A stretch of 64,000 nt of DNA, from positions 2,976,001-3,040,000 of the forward strand of contig NZ_VIVK01000001.1 in NCBI RefSeq assembly GCF_007828865.1, written 5' to 3'. Position numbers and translations under genes: made by a program. Of this stretch, positions 42,162 to 51,264 are shown in pieces (position 1 is the first letter of the stretch; each line of letters begins with the position of its first letter). The DNA comes from Kribbella amoyensis (GTDB lineage Bacteria; Actinomycetota; Actinomycetes; Propionibacteriales; Kribbellaceae). The notes beneath the pieces are model-generated. The model was not told where the DNA came from and did not search any database. It saw nothing but the letters and a program-made list of their open reading frames with translations.

Positions 42162-43354
42162 GTGCTGCCGCCGCTCGTCGTGCCGGCTGTGTCGAAGACC
42201 GTGTCGCGGGTGGTGCTGAGGGCCGACTGCAGGGCCCCGGACAGCACCGGGTCGGTGGGGATGGCGGTCAGCAGCAACCGCGGGCGGGGGACGGCTAGCT
42301 CGGCCAGCTCGTCCTGGACCAGTCCACGCAGGCGTTCGCCGCCGGCCGTGATCACACCGCCGGCGAGCACGATCAGCTCGGGGTCGACGACCGCGACGAC
42401 CGCGGCCAGACCGACCGCCAGCCGATGCGCGAACTCGGCGAGGACCTCGTCCCCGGCACCCGGCGTCTCCAGGGCCGCGGTGATCGCGGTTTCCGGAGTT
42501 CGGGCCCGGAGGCCGTGCTCGCGAGCCAGGGCGAGGACCGGTTCACCGCCGGCGAGCTCCTGGAAGCCGCCGGCGTTGTTGCGACCGACGTTGCGCACCA
42601 GGGGAGTACCGGGAAGCGGGAGGAACGCGACCTCACCGGCGCCACCGGTCGCGCCACGATGCAGGCGGCCGTTGATCACGATCGCGGCGCCGATGCCCTC
42701 CTCGCCCCAGAGCAGGACGAAGTTGTCGCTGTCCTGGGCGTGGCCGACCCGCTGCTCGGCGATCGCGGCGAGGTTGACGTCGTTCTCGACCTCGAGCGGG
42801 ACCGCGATCGCGCCGGCCAGCTCCTCCAGCAGGTGCGGCGCGTGCCAGCCGGGCAGGTGGGTCGCGTACCGCAGCCGGCCGCTGGTCGGGTCGAAGCCGC
42901 CCGGCGTCCCGATCGAGACCCGATGCAGCCGCTCCTTGGTCAGCCCGGCCTCGCCGGTCGCGCCCTCGATCGCCTTCACGACCCGCTCGACCGTGCCCTT
43001 GGCGCTGCGGCCCGGCGTCGGCAGCTCGTACCGGCCGACCACCTGCCCGGTCAGGTCGGCGACGGCCGCGCGGATCCGCGTCGGCGTGACGTCCAGGCCC
43101 GCGACGTACGCGATGCCGCCGTTGATCTCGTAAAGCTGGGCGTTCGGGCCGGGGCGGCCGGCGCTCGTGCCGCTCGGCCGGACCAGGCCGGCCGTCTCCA
43201 GCCGGGCGAGCAGCTGGGACGCGGTCGGCTTGGACAGGCCGGTGAGGTGGCCGAGCGTGGTCCGCGACAACGGGCCGTGCGCGAGCAGCAGCTCGAGAGC
43301 GGCGCGATCGTTCATCGCGCGGAGCAGGCGGGGAGTGCCGGGTGTGCTGGCCAT
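42152..43354 (-). CDS. ROK family transcriptional repressor
   Basis: A 400-aa ROK regulator: winged helix at about 12-70 (LSRTTLGHLTGLSKPTASQLLARL) and a sugar-kinase-like ROK domain (about 80-385; VAGLDVTPTRIRAAV, EVENDVNLAAIAE, GEEGIGAAIVING). The Cys-rich zinc motif of most ROK proteins is absent: the equivalent reads RNVGRNNAGGFQELAG, without cysteines. Still, the ligand domain looks intact. ATG 43354 has AGGGAGG upstream. It is divergent from the ABC exporter, and a palindrome at 43428-43442 in their shared region is its likely operator. Confidence 0.9.
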   Translation of the reverse strand: MASTPGTPRLLRAMNDRAALELLLAHGPLSRTTLGHLTGLSKPTASQLLARLETAGLVRPSGTSAGRPGPNAQLYEINGGIAYVAGLDVTPTRIRAAVADLTGQVVGRYELPTPGRSAKGTVERVVKAIEGATGEAGLTKERLHRVSIGTPGGFDPTSGRLRYATHLPGWHAPHLLEELAGAIAVPLEVENDVNLAAIAEQRVGHAQDSDNFVLLWGEEGIGAAIVINGRLHRGATGGAGEVAFLPLPGTPLVRNVGRNNAGGFQELAGGEPVLALAREHGLRARTPETAITAALETPGAGDEVLAEFAHRLAVGLAAVVAVVDPELIVLAGGVITAGGERLRGLVQDELAELAVPRPRLLLTAIPTDPVLSGALQSALSTTRDTVFDTAGTTSGGSTTR

Positions 43355-43427
43355 GGACCAACCCTGCCTCCCTCCGGGCTCCGGAGCGCGCTCGCCGTGC
43401 CGCGGGATCGCTGCTCGGACGAACTGT

Positions 43428-43442
43428 TAGGAAAGTTTCCTA
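43428..43442. promoter_or_regulatory. ROK-type palindromic operator
   Basis: TAGGAAAGTTTCCTA is a perfect odd palindrome with 7-bp arms around a central G. It lies 73 nt upstream of the ROK gene and 141 nt upstream of the ABC start, and it is AT-rich against its surroundings. This shape fits the operators known for actinobacterial ROK repressors, and ROK plus ABC genes may both be controlled here. Confidence 0.65.
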
Positions 43443-43583
43443 TTGCGTCGAGACCGTACGACGCGGGCCGGGTGCTGTCAATCGATCGGGCGGATCGGTT
43501 CCGGAACCGCCGGACGGGTGCTCCGGGGTGGAAGTTAGGCTTGGCTAACTTGTCCGCCCGTCCGCCCCGTGAAAGGCCTGTCC

Positions 43584-45287
43584 GTGACGTTCGAGCTGGG
43601 GGAAGAACTCACCGCCGGCCGGTTGCTGCGCCGCTCGGTCCGGCGGCACCGCGGGCGGGTCGCCGCGGGCATCCTGGTGCTGTCGCTGCACCAGGCGACC
43701 GAGGCCGCCGTGCCCGTCGCGATCGGCATCTTCGTCGACCGCGCGGTCAGTACCGGCGCGTGGGAGCCACTGCTGTGGTGCGTGCTGATGATGGTCGTGC
43801 TGTTCGCCGTGCTGTCGAACGCGTGGAAGACGGGCGCGCGCCTGGTGGTGCACGCGATCGAACACGAGACGCACCTGCTCCGGTTGGAGGTCGCCCGCCG
43901 TGTCCTCGATCCGCGCGGCCACCGGACCGGACTGCGCGCCGGTGAGCTGCTGTCCATCGCGACCTCCGACGCCGAGAAGGCCGGGCTGATCATGCGGGCG
44001 CTGTCGATGGGCGCGTCCGCCTCGGCCGCGTTGATCGTGTCGTCGATCGCGCTGCTGATGGTGGACGTCCCGCTCGGCCTCGGCGTCCTGGTCGGCGTAC
44101 CCCTGCTGGTGCTGGGGATCCAGGCCCTGTCCCCGTTGCTGACCCGACGGACCTCGACCCAGCAGGAGGCGGTCGCCGGGACGACGGCACTCGCGACGGA
44201 CCTGGTCGGCGGACTGCGGACGTTGCGGGGGATCGGCGCCCAGCACAACGCGGCCGAGCGGTACCGGCGGTCCAGCCAGGACACCCTGCGAGCCACACTG
44301 CGGGCCGCGTCGACCAACGGCCTGCAGGACGGGGTCACGACCGCGGCCAGCGGGTTGTTGCTCGCGGCCGTCGCGGGCGTGGCCGGCTGGTTCGCGCTGA
44401 ACGAGCGGATCACCATCGGCGAGCTCATCACCGTCGTCGGACTGGCGCAGTTCGTCGCGGAACCGGTCGGCACCCTCGGGTACTGCAGCCAGGTCGCGGC
44501 GATGGCTCGCGCGTCGGCCGCGCGGCTCGCGTCCGTCCTCGGCTCGCCGCCCCTGGTGCCCGTCGGCTCCTCGACCGTGATGGACCCGGCCAAGCCGCTG
44601 CTGGAGCTGGTCGGCGTCGGCCACAGGTCGCTCACGCTCGACCTGACCGTCCGGCGGGGCGAGCTCGTCGGCGTGCTCTGCTACGACCCCCGCGACGCCG
44701 ACGCGCTGCTCGCGATCGTCGGCGGGCGCGTCCCGGATCACGAAGGACGCGTCCTGGTCGGCGGGACCGACGTGGAGGAGCTGGACATCGACCTGCTCCG
44801 CCGGTCGGTCCTGGTCGAGCAGCACGACACCGACCTCTTCGAAGGCACCCTGCGAACGAACCTGCTGGCCGGGTCCACCGACGACGCTCAGTTGGAAAAG
44901 GTGGTCCGGGCCGCGGCCGCGACCGACGTGATCGAGGCGCACCCGGAGGGTCTGGAGCACGTCCTCGCCGATCGCGGCCGCACCCTGTCCGGCGGTCAGA
45001 GGCAACGACTCGGCCTGGCCCGGGCGTTGCTCGCCGAACCACCCCTGCTCGTCCTGCACGACCCCAGTACGGCGGTTGACGCGGTGACCGAGGAGTTGCT
45101 GGCCGAAGGACTGGCCGAGGTCCGCGGGGTGCCCGAGCTGGGCACGTTGGTCCTGACGAGCAGCCCCGCGTTGCTCGGCAAGATGGACCGGGTCCTCGTG
45201 ATCGCCGACGGCGCCGTGGTCGCCGAGGGGTTGCACGCGGACCTGGCCGACCACGAGTCCGGCTACGCCGAGGCGGTACTGCGATGA
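43584..45287 (+). CDS. ABC exporter half-transporter, degenerate ATP site
   Basis: A 567-aa half-transporter with an ABC1 transmembrane domain (about 15-300) fused to an ATPase domain (about 335-560). The Walker A position reads GVLCYDPRDADALLAIVGG, with no GKS/T, and Walker B ends VLHDPS where VLDEPT is usual; the signature LSGGQRQRLGLARAL is intact. This is the pattern of the degenerate partner in heterodimeric exporters (TM287/288 or BmrCD style). Export substrate unknown; peptide, drug or siderophore are possibilities. GTG 43584 follows GAAAGG by 7 nt; GTG 43569 is possible. Confidence 0.88.
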   Translation: MTFELGEELTAGRLLRRSVRRHRGRVAAGILVLSLHQATEAAVPVAIGIFVDRAVSTGAWEPLLWCVLMMVVLFAVLSNAWKTGARLVVHAIEHETHLLRLEVARRVLDPRGHRTGLRAGELLSIATSDAEKAGLIMRALSMGASASAALIVSSIALLMVDVPLGLGVLVGVPLLVLGIQALSPLLTRRTSTQQEAVAGTTALATDLVGGLRTLRGIGAQHNAAERYRRSSQDTLRATLRAASTNGLQDGVTTAASGLLLAAVAGVAGWFALNERITIGELITVVGLAQFVAEPVGTLGYCSQVAAMARASAARLASVLGSPPLVPVGSSTVMDPAKPLLELVGVGHRSLTLDLTVRRGELVGVLCYDPRDADALLAIVGGRVPDHEGRVLVGGTDVEELDIDLLRRSVLVEQHDTDLFEGTLRTNLLAGSTDDAQLEKVVRAAAATDVIEAHPEGLEHVLADRGRTLSGGQRQRLGLARALLAEPPLLVLHDPSTAVDAVTEELLAEGLAEVRGVPELGTLVLTSSPALLGKMDRVLVIADGAVVAEGLHADLADHESGYAEAVLR

Positions 45288-47056
45288 GCGCGCCCGAATT
45301 GCTCCCGATCGCCGATGCCCGGGCCACCTGGTCGGTGCTGTGGCGGGAGATCCGCAGGTTGCCCGGGTTGTCGCTGGTGGCGGCCGTTGTCATCACCGGA
45401 GCGAGCGCGGCCGGGTTGGTGGCCCCGTGGGCGCTGGGCGTCCTCGTCGACGACGTGACCGCGGGCGCCGACAGTGGGGCCGTTGTCCGGGTCGTCCTGC
45501 TGATCGGAGGCGCCGCGGTCCTGTCCGGCGTACTGACCGCCGTCGGGGTGACGTTGGTGGCCCGCGTCGGCGAGACCGTGCTCGCGCGGCTGCGGGAGAA
45601 GGTGCTCGATCGCGTGCTGCAGTTGCCGGCGCCCGTGCTCGACAAGGTGCGTACCGGGGATCTGCTGTCGCGGGTCGGGGACGACGTGTCCGCGGTGGCG
45701 TCCGCGTTGACCGAGGTCGGGCCGGTGCTGTTGTCGGCGACCTTGACGATCGTGCTGACCGCGGCCGGGTTGTTCGCGCTGGACTGGCGGCTCGGCCTGG
45801 CCGGGTTGCTGGCGCTGCCGATGTACGTGTGGGCGCTGCGCTGGTACCTGCCGCGCTCGGAGCCGTTCTACCGCAAGGAGCGGCTGGCCCTCGGGGATCG
45901 GTCGGAGGCGATCATCGCGTCGCTGCGCGGGAGTGCGACGGTCCGTGCGTACCGGTTGGAGGACCGGCAGCTCGAGCGGATCGGGGACCGTTCGGCCGTT
46001 GCGCGGGACCTGTCGCTGAACGTCTTCCGGCTGTACAGCTTCTTCTCCTCGCGGATCAACCACGCGGAGTTCGTCGGCCTGACCTCGATCCTCGTCACCG
46101 GGTTCTTCCTGGTCCGCGCCGACGGGGCCGTGTCCGTCGGTGCCGTCACCGCGGCCGCGTTGTACTTCCACCGGTTGTTCAACCCGATCGGCGCGCTCCT
46201 GATGCAGTTCGACGCCGTGCAGACCGCGGCCGCGGGACTGGCCCGGTTGGCCGGAGTGGTCAACCTGGCCGAGACCGAGGAGCCGGCCGCCGGGCGTACG
46301 CCGCAGAACGCGGAGCTGGAGCTGACCGGGGTCGGGCACGCGTACGACGGACCGCGCGTGGTCGACGGGGTGTCGCTGACGCTGGCTCCGGGAGAGCGGG
46401 TCGCCCTGGTCGGCGCGAGTGGCGCGGGGAAGACCACGCTCGCGGCGATCGCGGCCGGCGTGCTCGTCCCGACCAGCGGGACCGTACGACTCGGTGGCGT
46501 GGACATCCGCGAGCTCGGTGAGCAACGGACCCGGCAGCAGGTGGCCCTGCTCAGCCAGGAGGTCCACGTGTTCTCCGGGCCGTTGGTGGACGACGTACGC
46601 CTCGCGAAGGGGGACACGACACCGGCCGAAGTGGAGGCGGCCCTGGACCGAGTGGGCGCATCCGCGTGGGTCCGCGCGTTGCCGGACGGGCTGGACACAG
46701 TGGTCGGCGAGAACGGGCAGCAGTTGACGGGTGCGCAGGCGCAGCAGGTCGCACTGGCCCGGCTGGTGCTCGCGGACCCGGTGGTCGCCGTCCTGGACGA
46801 GGCCACGGCGGAAGCGGGATCAGCGGGAGCCCGCGAGCTAGAACGAGCCAGCGCGGCCGCCACCGAAGGGCGGACGACATTGGTGGTGGCGCACCGGCTC
46901 ACGCAGGCGGAGCAGGCCGACCGGATCGTGGTGCTGGCTCACGGCCGCGTCGTCGAGTCCGGTACGCATGCCGACCTGGTGGCGTCCGGCGGCCGGTACG
47001 CCCAGCTCTGGCACAGCTGGACGGGGACCAAGGCGCTCCAGGGCGAGACCTTCTAG
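45284..47056 (+). CDS. ABC exporter half-transporter, consensus ATP site
   Basis: A 590-aa partner of the preceding protein, overlapping it by 4 nt (ATGA). ABC1 membrane domain at about 25-310; ATPase domain about 340-575 with Walker [13 protein letters not shown] (about 380-391) and Walker [14 protein letters not shown] intact, but the signature is LTGAQAQQ instead of LSGGQ. So its Walker motifs pair with the good signature of its partner to make one active site, and the other site is degenerate. Its end overlaps the end of the uracil-DNA glycosylase gene. Confidence 0.9.
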   Translation: MSAPELLPIADARATWSVLWREIRRLPGLSLVAAVVITGASAAGLVAPWALGVLVDDVTAGADSGAVVRVVLLIGGAAVLSGVLTAVGVTLVARVGETVLARLREKVLDRVLQLPAPVLDKVRTGDLLSRVGDDVSAVASALTEVGPVLLSATLTIVLTAAGLFALDWRLGLAGLLALPMYVWALRWYLPRSEPFYRKERLALGDRSEAIIASLRGSATVRAYRLEDRQLERIGDRSAVARDLSLNVFRLYSFFSSRINHAEFVGLTSILVTGFFLVRADGAVSVGAVTAAALYFHRLFNPIGALLMQFDAVQTAAAGLARLAGVVNLAETEEPAAGRTPQNAELELTGVGHAYDGPRVVDGVSLTLAPGERVALVGASGAGKTTLAAIAAGVLVPTSGTVRLGGVDIRELGEQRTRQQVALLSQEVHVFSGPLVDDVRLAKGDTTPAEVEAALDRVGASAWVRALPDGLDTVVGENGQQLTGAQAQQVALARLVLADPVVAVLDEATAEAGSAGARELERASAAATEGRTTLVVAHRLTQAEQADRIVVLAHGRVVESGTHADLVASGGRYAQLWHSWTGTKALQGETF

Positions 47057-47742
47057 GGAAGGCGCCAGTCGACGGGGGTACCGCCCTGCTCGACCAGGAG
47101 TGTGTTGACCCGGCTGAACGGGCGCGACCCGAAGAAGCCCCGGTCGGCCGACATTGGACTGGGGTGCGCGCTCTCGACCGTCGGGACGTCGCCGAGCATC
47201 GGCTTGAGGGTCTGCGCGTCCCGGCCCCAGAGGATCGCGACGAGCGGTCCACCGCGCTTCACCAGGGCGTGGATCGCCTGCTCCGTCACGGCTTCCCAGC
47301 CCTTGCCCCGATGCGACGCGGGCTTGCCGGGCTGTACGGTGAGCACCCTGTTGAGCATCAGCACGCCCTGGTCCGCCCATGGCGTCAGGTCGCCGTTGCT
47401 CGGCGCGGGCACGTCAACGTCGGCCATCAGTTCGCGGTAGATGTTGGCGAGGCTGCGCGGTACCGGCCGGACGTCGGGCGCGACCGAGAAGCTCAGCCCG
47501 ACCGGATGCCCCGGTGTCGGGTACGGGTCCTGCCCGACCACGAGCACCTTCACGTCCGCCAACGGCCGCTGGAACGCCCGCAACACGTTCTCCCCGGCCG
47601 GCAGATAGGGGCGTCCGGCAGCGATCTCGGCACGGAGGAACTCGCCCATCCGCCCCACGGTCTCCTGGACCGGAGCCAGCGCCTCCGCCCAGTCCGGCGC
47701 GATCAGGTCAGTCAAAGTCTTCGGGCTCACCCGCCCAAGCAT
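47053..47742 (-). CDS. ung: Uracil-DNA glycosylase, family 1
   Basis: A 229-aa UDG that removes uracil from DNA. The active-site loop is [19 protein letters not shown] (about 69-87) with the catalytic Asp; the Leu loop is [19 protein letters not shown] (about 191-209) with the catalytic His. Length is standard for Ung. ATG 47742 is assumed; GTG 47730 also fits. Last bases overlap the ABC exporter stop. Confidence 0.95.
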   Translation of the reverse strand: MLGRVSPKTLTDLIAPDWAEALAPVQETVGRMGEFLRAEIAAGRPYLPAGENVLRAFQRPLADVKVLVVGQDPYPTPGHPVGLSFSVAPDVRPVPRSLANIYRELMADVDVPAPSNGDLTPWADQGVLMLNRVLTVQPGKPASHRGKGWEAVTEQAIHALVKRGGPLVAILWGRDAQTLKPMLGDVPTVESAHPSPMSADRGFFGSRPFSRVNTLLVEQGGTPVDWRLP

Positions 47743-47842
47743 CCCAGTCCCCCCACCGACCCCGCACCCGGGTCCCCGGCCGACCCAAGTTGTTGGCGTG
47801 TTGGCCATGTGCAGGAGGTGATGGTGCTGGTACAAATGACGC

Positions 47843-47872
47843 GGCCCCGCAAAGGTATGAGCTTGCGGGGCC
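47843..47872 (-). terminator. Hairpin terminator downstream of the DUF1990 gene
   Basis: GGCCCCGCAA / TTGCGGGGCC, a perfect 10-bp stem with a 10-nt loop, starts 10 nt after the DUF1990 stop on the minus strand. On the plus strand it is followed by TTTGTG. Confidence 0.7.
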
Positions 47873-47882
47873 TTTGTGTGGG

Positions 47883-48404
47883 TCAGTTCGCGAGGCGTTG
47901 GAGAGCCTTGGCGTAGCGGTGCGCGAAGAGCTTCTGGGCGGCTCGGCCGAGGGGACCCGAGAGGCGGGTGTACCAGGTGGCCGGGCGGCTGTAGGCGCGC
48001 AGGGCGAAGTAGATGTCGTCGCCTTCGCGGCTGACCACGAACGACTCCTCGCCGGTCTCGGGGTGGCCCGGGAGGGTGCCGTACGCGAAGCCGATGCGGT
48101 CCGGTTCGTCCACCGTCCAGACCACGCGGCACGGCACCGGTACGCCGATCGGGCCCGCGCCGAGGCGGCCGAGGGAGTTGGTACCGATCACCGCGGGACT
48201 GTCGGTGGCCTTGATCCGGACCCCAGCGGCGCTGTGCATCTTCCAGCTCATCAGCGCCTCGCCGGCGCGGCGGAAGACCTGGTCGCCCTGGCCGATCAGG
48301 GCCCGGTGCTCCATCCGGTGGTACCCGGACGGCGTCTCGTCGTACCGGGTCGAGCCGACCGCGGTGTAGCTGAACCGCAGCTGCTCCAGATCCGTCAGCT
48401 TCAT
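47883..48404 (-). CDS. DUF1990 family protein
   Basis: A 173-aa protein of the DUF1990 family ([20 protein letters not shown] at about 10-29; [20 protein letters not shown] at about 107-126), a helix-grip-like fold of unknown function. ATG 48404 follows AGGGAGGGTGAG. It overlaps the YndJ-type gene by 4 nt (ATGA), and DUF1990 and YndJ domains are known to occur together, which supports a shared membrane-linked role. Final gene of a three-gene operon, followed by a terminator. Confidence 0.85.
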   Translation of the reverse strand: MKLTDLEQLRFSYTAVGSTRYDETPSGYHRMEHRALIGQGDQVFRRAGEALMSWKMHSAAGVRIKATDSPAVIGTNSLGRLGAGPIGVPVPCRVVWTVDEPDRIGFAYGTLPGHPETGEESFVVSREGDDIYFALRAYSRPATWYTRLSGPLGRAAQKLFAHRYAKALQRLAN

Positions 48405-49273
48405 CTCACCCTCCCTGCCAGACGACGCCATCCCAGTAGCCCACACAGGGCGAAGCCAACCGCGTTGGCCACGCCGTGTGTCGCCACCATCCATTCCAGC
48501 GGCAGGTACGGCGTCGCCACCACGTGCCCCAGCGCCCAGCTCAACGCGAGCAGCATCGTCGCGACCAGGACGGCCCCGGAGACCCCGAGGAGTACCGCGG
48601 TCGCGCGGTCCGGCGTGGAGCGGGCGCGGCGCCAGAGCTGGTAGCCGACGAGCCACATCCCGGTGGTGAGCACGGCGGCACCGATCAGCTCGAGCCAGTC
48701 GCCGACGAAGAAGCCGAGCAACACGACCACCGTGCCGGCCGGGACGGTGAGCGCGGCGAGGTCGGTCCACCGCTCGTGCGTGGCGCCGGCGACGAGGCAA
48801 GCGACCAGTGCCGCGGCGAACCCGGCGAAGTGGAAGTGCGCGACGGTCAGCGACAGCACCGTCAGGCTGAACCCGAACAGCTCGTACGACGCCCGCTCGG
48901 CCACCAACGCGAGGGCGGCGATCGACGGGGTGACGAGGGCGGTGAGGAGGGCGACATCGGTCGGGGCGATCCGCCGGAGAGAGGGCCCGCGAGGGTTCTT
49001 GCGGCCCGTTTCGGCCGGGAGGTCGGCGCCGAGCCGGTCGCGAAGTACCACCACCGCGAGCGACGCGAGGCCGAGGGTTCCGGCGAAGTAGATCGCGGCC
49101 AGGGTGACCGAAACCGGGCCGCGCGGGAGCCACAACGCGACGACGCCGGGCACCGCGATCGCCGGCCACCACCGGCGAAGCGCGGTACCGCGGGGAAGCT
49201 CCACCAGGGCGAGCCCGAGCGGCACGACGACGAGCATGCCCAGGCTCACCACCAGGTGGACCAGCGTGATCAC
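48401..49273 (-). CDS. YndJ-like integral membrane protein
   Basis: A 290-aa protein with about nine hydrophobic helices, matching YndJ-type proteins: [19 protein letters not shown] (about 141-159) with two His in a helix, and a final [17 protein letters not shown] (about 264-280). No transport or enzymatic function is established for YndJ. GTG 49273 starts 3 nt after the LCP stop, and the gene overlaps DUF1990 downstream, so LCP, YndJ and DUF1990 are co-translated. Confidence 0.8.
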   Translation of the reverse strand: MITLVHLVVSLGMLVVVPLGLALVELPRGTALRRWWPAIAVPGVVALWLPRGPVSVTLAAIYFAGTLGLASLAVVVLRDRLGADLPAETGRKNPRGPSLRRIAPTDVALLTALVTPSIAALALVAERASYELFGFSLTVLSLTVAHFHFAGFAAALVACLVAGATHERWTDLAALTVPAGTVVVLLGFFVGDWLELIGAAVLTTGMWLVGYQLWRRARSTPDRATAVLLGVSGAVLVATMLLALSWALGHVVATPYLPLEWMVATHGVANAVGFALCGLLGWRRLAGRVR

Positions 49274-49276
49274 GGT

Positions 49277-50296
49277 CTAGCTGCTCTTCAGCCCGGTGGT
49301 CTTGTCCTGCTTGAGGGCCGCGAAGAGCGCCTTGGCCTTGGCCGTGTCCCACTTCACCGCGGAGCCGTTCTTGGTGGAGTAGTTCGCGTCCGCGATCGGC
49401 ACGGTCAGGGTGACGCCGTCGCCGCCGGACACCGACTTCATCGCGGTCGCGAAGCCGAACAGGCCGACCGGGCTCATGTCGTTGTCGACCGTCAGCGCAT
49501 CCGCGCTCGAGGTGCCGAGCCGGTAGTACCGGACCGGGTTGAAGAAGGTCGCGGGCGAGACCGCCTTGTTCGCGATCGCGCCGATCATCTCGCGCTGCCG
49601 CTCGACCCGGCCGAGGTCGCCGGAGGCGTCGACGTAGCGGGACCGGACGTAGCCGAGCGCCTTCGGGCCGTCGAGGTCCTGACAGCCGGCCGGCAGGTTG
49701 ATGTGTGCCTTCTTGTCGTTCATTGCCTTGGGCAAGCACATCTCGATGCCGCCGAGGCTGTCGACGACCGAGGCGAAGCCGCCGAAGCCGACCTCGACGT
49801 AGTGGTCGATCCGCAGCCCGGTCGCGTTCTCCAGGGTCTGGATCAGCAACTGCGGCTTGCCCTTGCCGAACGAGTACGCCGCGTTCACCTTGTTCCGGCC
49901 GTGGCCGGGGATCGGCAGGTAGCTGTCCCGCGGGATGCTGACCAGCACGGCCGGCCCGGACTCGGGCTTGTGCAGCAGCATGATCGTGTCGGTCCGCTGA
50001 CCGACCTCGCGACCGCCGGTGCCGAGCTTCTTCGCGTCCTCGGGGCTCAGGCCGTCACGGCTGTCCGACCCGACCATCAGGTACGTCGTTCCCGACGTCT
50101 CGGCCGGGCGCTCGCCGGTCGGCATCGCGTCGACCTTGTCGATCCGGCTCCACGCGTACAGCGGGACACAGACCAGCGTGAGCAGGAACAACAGGACGAC
50201 CAGTCCGATGATCCGGCCGAACCAGTTGCGCCGCTTCTTCGGGCGAGCGGACGACCGGCTGACATAGCGCGGGTCGATGGGCTGCGGTTGACTCAT
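49277..50296 (-). CDS. LytR-CpsA-Psr (LCP) family cell-wall ligase
   Basis: A 339-aa membrane-anchored LCP protein, which transfers lipid-linked glycopolymers (teichoic acid, arabinogalactan type) to peptidoglycan. One helix at about 26-48 (IIGLVVLLFLLTLVCVPLYAW) follows a basic N-terminus; the LCP domain (about 70-270) has TYLMVGSDSRDG, RTDTIMLLH, SIPRDSYLPIPGHGRNKVNAAYS and LDGPKALGYVRSRYVDASGDLGRVERQ with the usual Arg/Asp set. ATG 50296 is chosen. It heads the LCP-YndJ-DUF1990 operon. Confidence 0.92.
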   Translation of the reverse strand: MSQPQPIDPRYVSRSSARPKKRRNWFGRIIGLVVLLFLLTLVCVPLYAWSRIDKVDAMPTGERPAETSGTTYLMVGSDSRDGLSPEDAKKLGTGGREVGQRTDTIMLLHKPESGPAVLVSIPRDSYLPIPGHGRNKVNAAYSFGKGKPQLLIQTLENATGLRIDHYVEVGFGGFASVVDSLGGIEMCLPKAMNDKKAHINLPAGCQDLDGPKALGYVRSRYVDASGDLGRVERQREMIGAIANKAVSPATFFNPVRYYRLGTSSADALTVDNDMSPVGLFGFATAMKSVSGGDGVTLTVPIADANYSTKNGSAVKWDTAKAKALFAALKQDKTTGLKSS

Positions 50297-50362
50297 GCCC
50301 AAGACCGTAGCGAAGCCACAGGTCCGCTGCGTCGGCCCACCGGAGGGTTTGCGCCCAGACTT

Positions 50363-51193
50363 TCAGACCGCGGTACCGTCCGGCCTCCGCCGAAAGGACG
50401 AAATCGGCGCCGCGATCGAACCAACCCGCCGGAACGAGCGTGGCGACTGCCCGACCCGGGCGGCGAACAACCGGCTGAAATACGCCGCGTCCCCGTACCC
50501 GACCCGCGCCGCGACGGCCGCCACCGCGAGATCGGTCTCGGCCAGCAAGGCCTTGGCCACGTTGAGCCGCGTGGTGAGGATCACCTCCTGCGGCGTCGAA
50601 CCGGCCGCATTCCGGACCGCGGCCCGCAACTCCGCCACGCTCAGCCCCAGCTCCGCCGCGTACCCCTGGATCGACAACGGCCGCGTCGCCAGTTCCCGGA
50701 GCCGGTCGAGTACGTCGTCCGAAGCGGGCGCCTGCTGACCGAGCAACTCGTACAACGCGGCCACGAGTTGCACCGCGGATCCACCGGTACGGGCGAGCCG
50801 GAGCAACCGCGCGAACGCCCTCTCCACGGTGCGCGGATCGGCGGACCGGTGGACGGGCTGATCCCGATCCAGGTGGCCGAGGTCCGTGAGGGCTTTGGTC
50901 GCGGGTCCGCCGAAGAGGACCCAGGCCTGGTCCCACCGAGTGGCCGGCCGATACCCGTGCAGGACGCCGGGGAAGAGGTGCAGTACCGCGGGACCGTCGA
51001 CGGGGTGCAGTACCCGGTCGGGACCGTGCAGGAGCTGGCCGCGTCCCCGGCGGACCAGGACCGCGGCGTAGCATCCCAGGGCGCGCTCGGGGGCCGGGCC
51101 GGGGCCGTGCTCCTGTTCACCGACGCCGAGGCAGAAGAGTCCAAGTTCGCGCTCGGCCTCGTTGGGGGTCAGGTAGATCGACCAACTCGGCAT
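50363..51193 (-). CDS. AraC family transcriptional regulator
   Basis: A 276-aa regulator: cupin-like ligand domain (about 25-130; LHPVDGPAVLHLFPGVLHGY) and a double helix-turn-helix (about 175-265; TTRLNVAKALLAETDLAVAA, VGYGDAAYFSRLFAARVGQSPRSFRR). ATG 51193 is used; the frame is open upstream to 51301, but that would overlap the divergent dioxygenase gene. It is the probable activator of that gene. Confidence 0.88.
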   Translation of the reverse strand: MPSWSIYLTPNEAERELGLFCLGVGEQEHGPGPAPERALGCYAAVLVRRGRGQLLHGPDRVLHPVDGPAVLHLFPGVLHGYRPATRWDQAWVLFGGPATKALTDLGHLDRDQPVHRSADPRTVERAFARLLRLARTGGSAVQLVAALYELLGQQAPASDDVLDRLRELATRPLSIQGYAAELGLSVAELRAAVRNAAGSTPQEVILTTRLNVAKALLAETDLAVAAVAARVGYGDAAYFSRLFAARVGQSPRSFRRVGSIAAPISSFRRRPDGTAV

Positions 51194-51264
51194 CCGCCAA
51201 GAATCCAAGAAGTCGCGGTACTGCGTCCATTCCGGGAGTGGCCCGGGTTCGCTGCAATACAGAG

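Noticed and set aside
47813-47916. Short plus-strand ORF after AGGAGGTG near 47821
   Set aside because: The ribosome-binding site is too close to ATG 47821 and too far from ATG 47836, and the frame runs through a terminator hairpin into the DUF1990 gene on the other strand.
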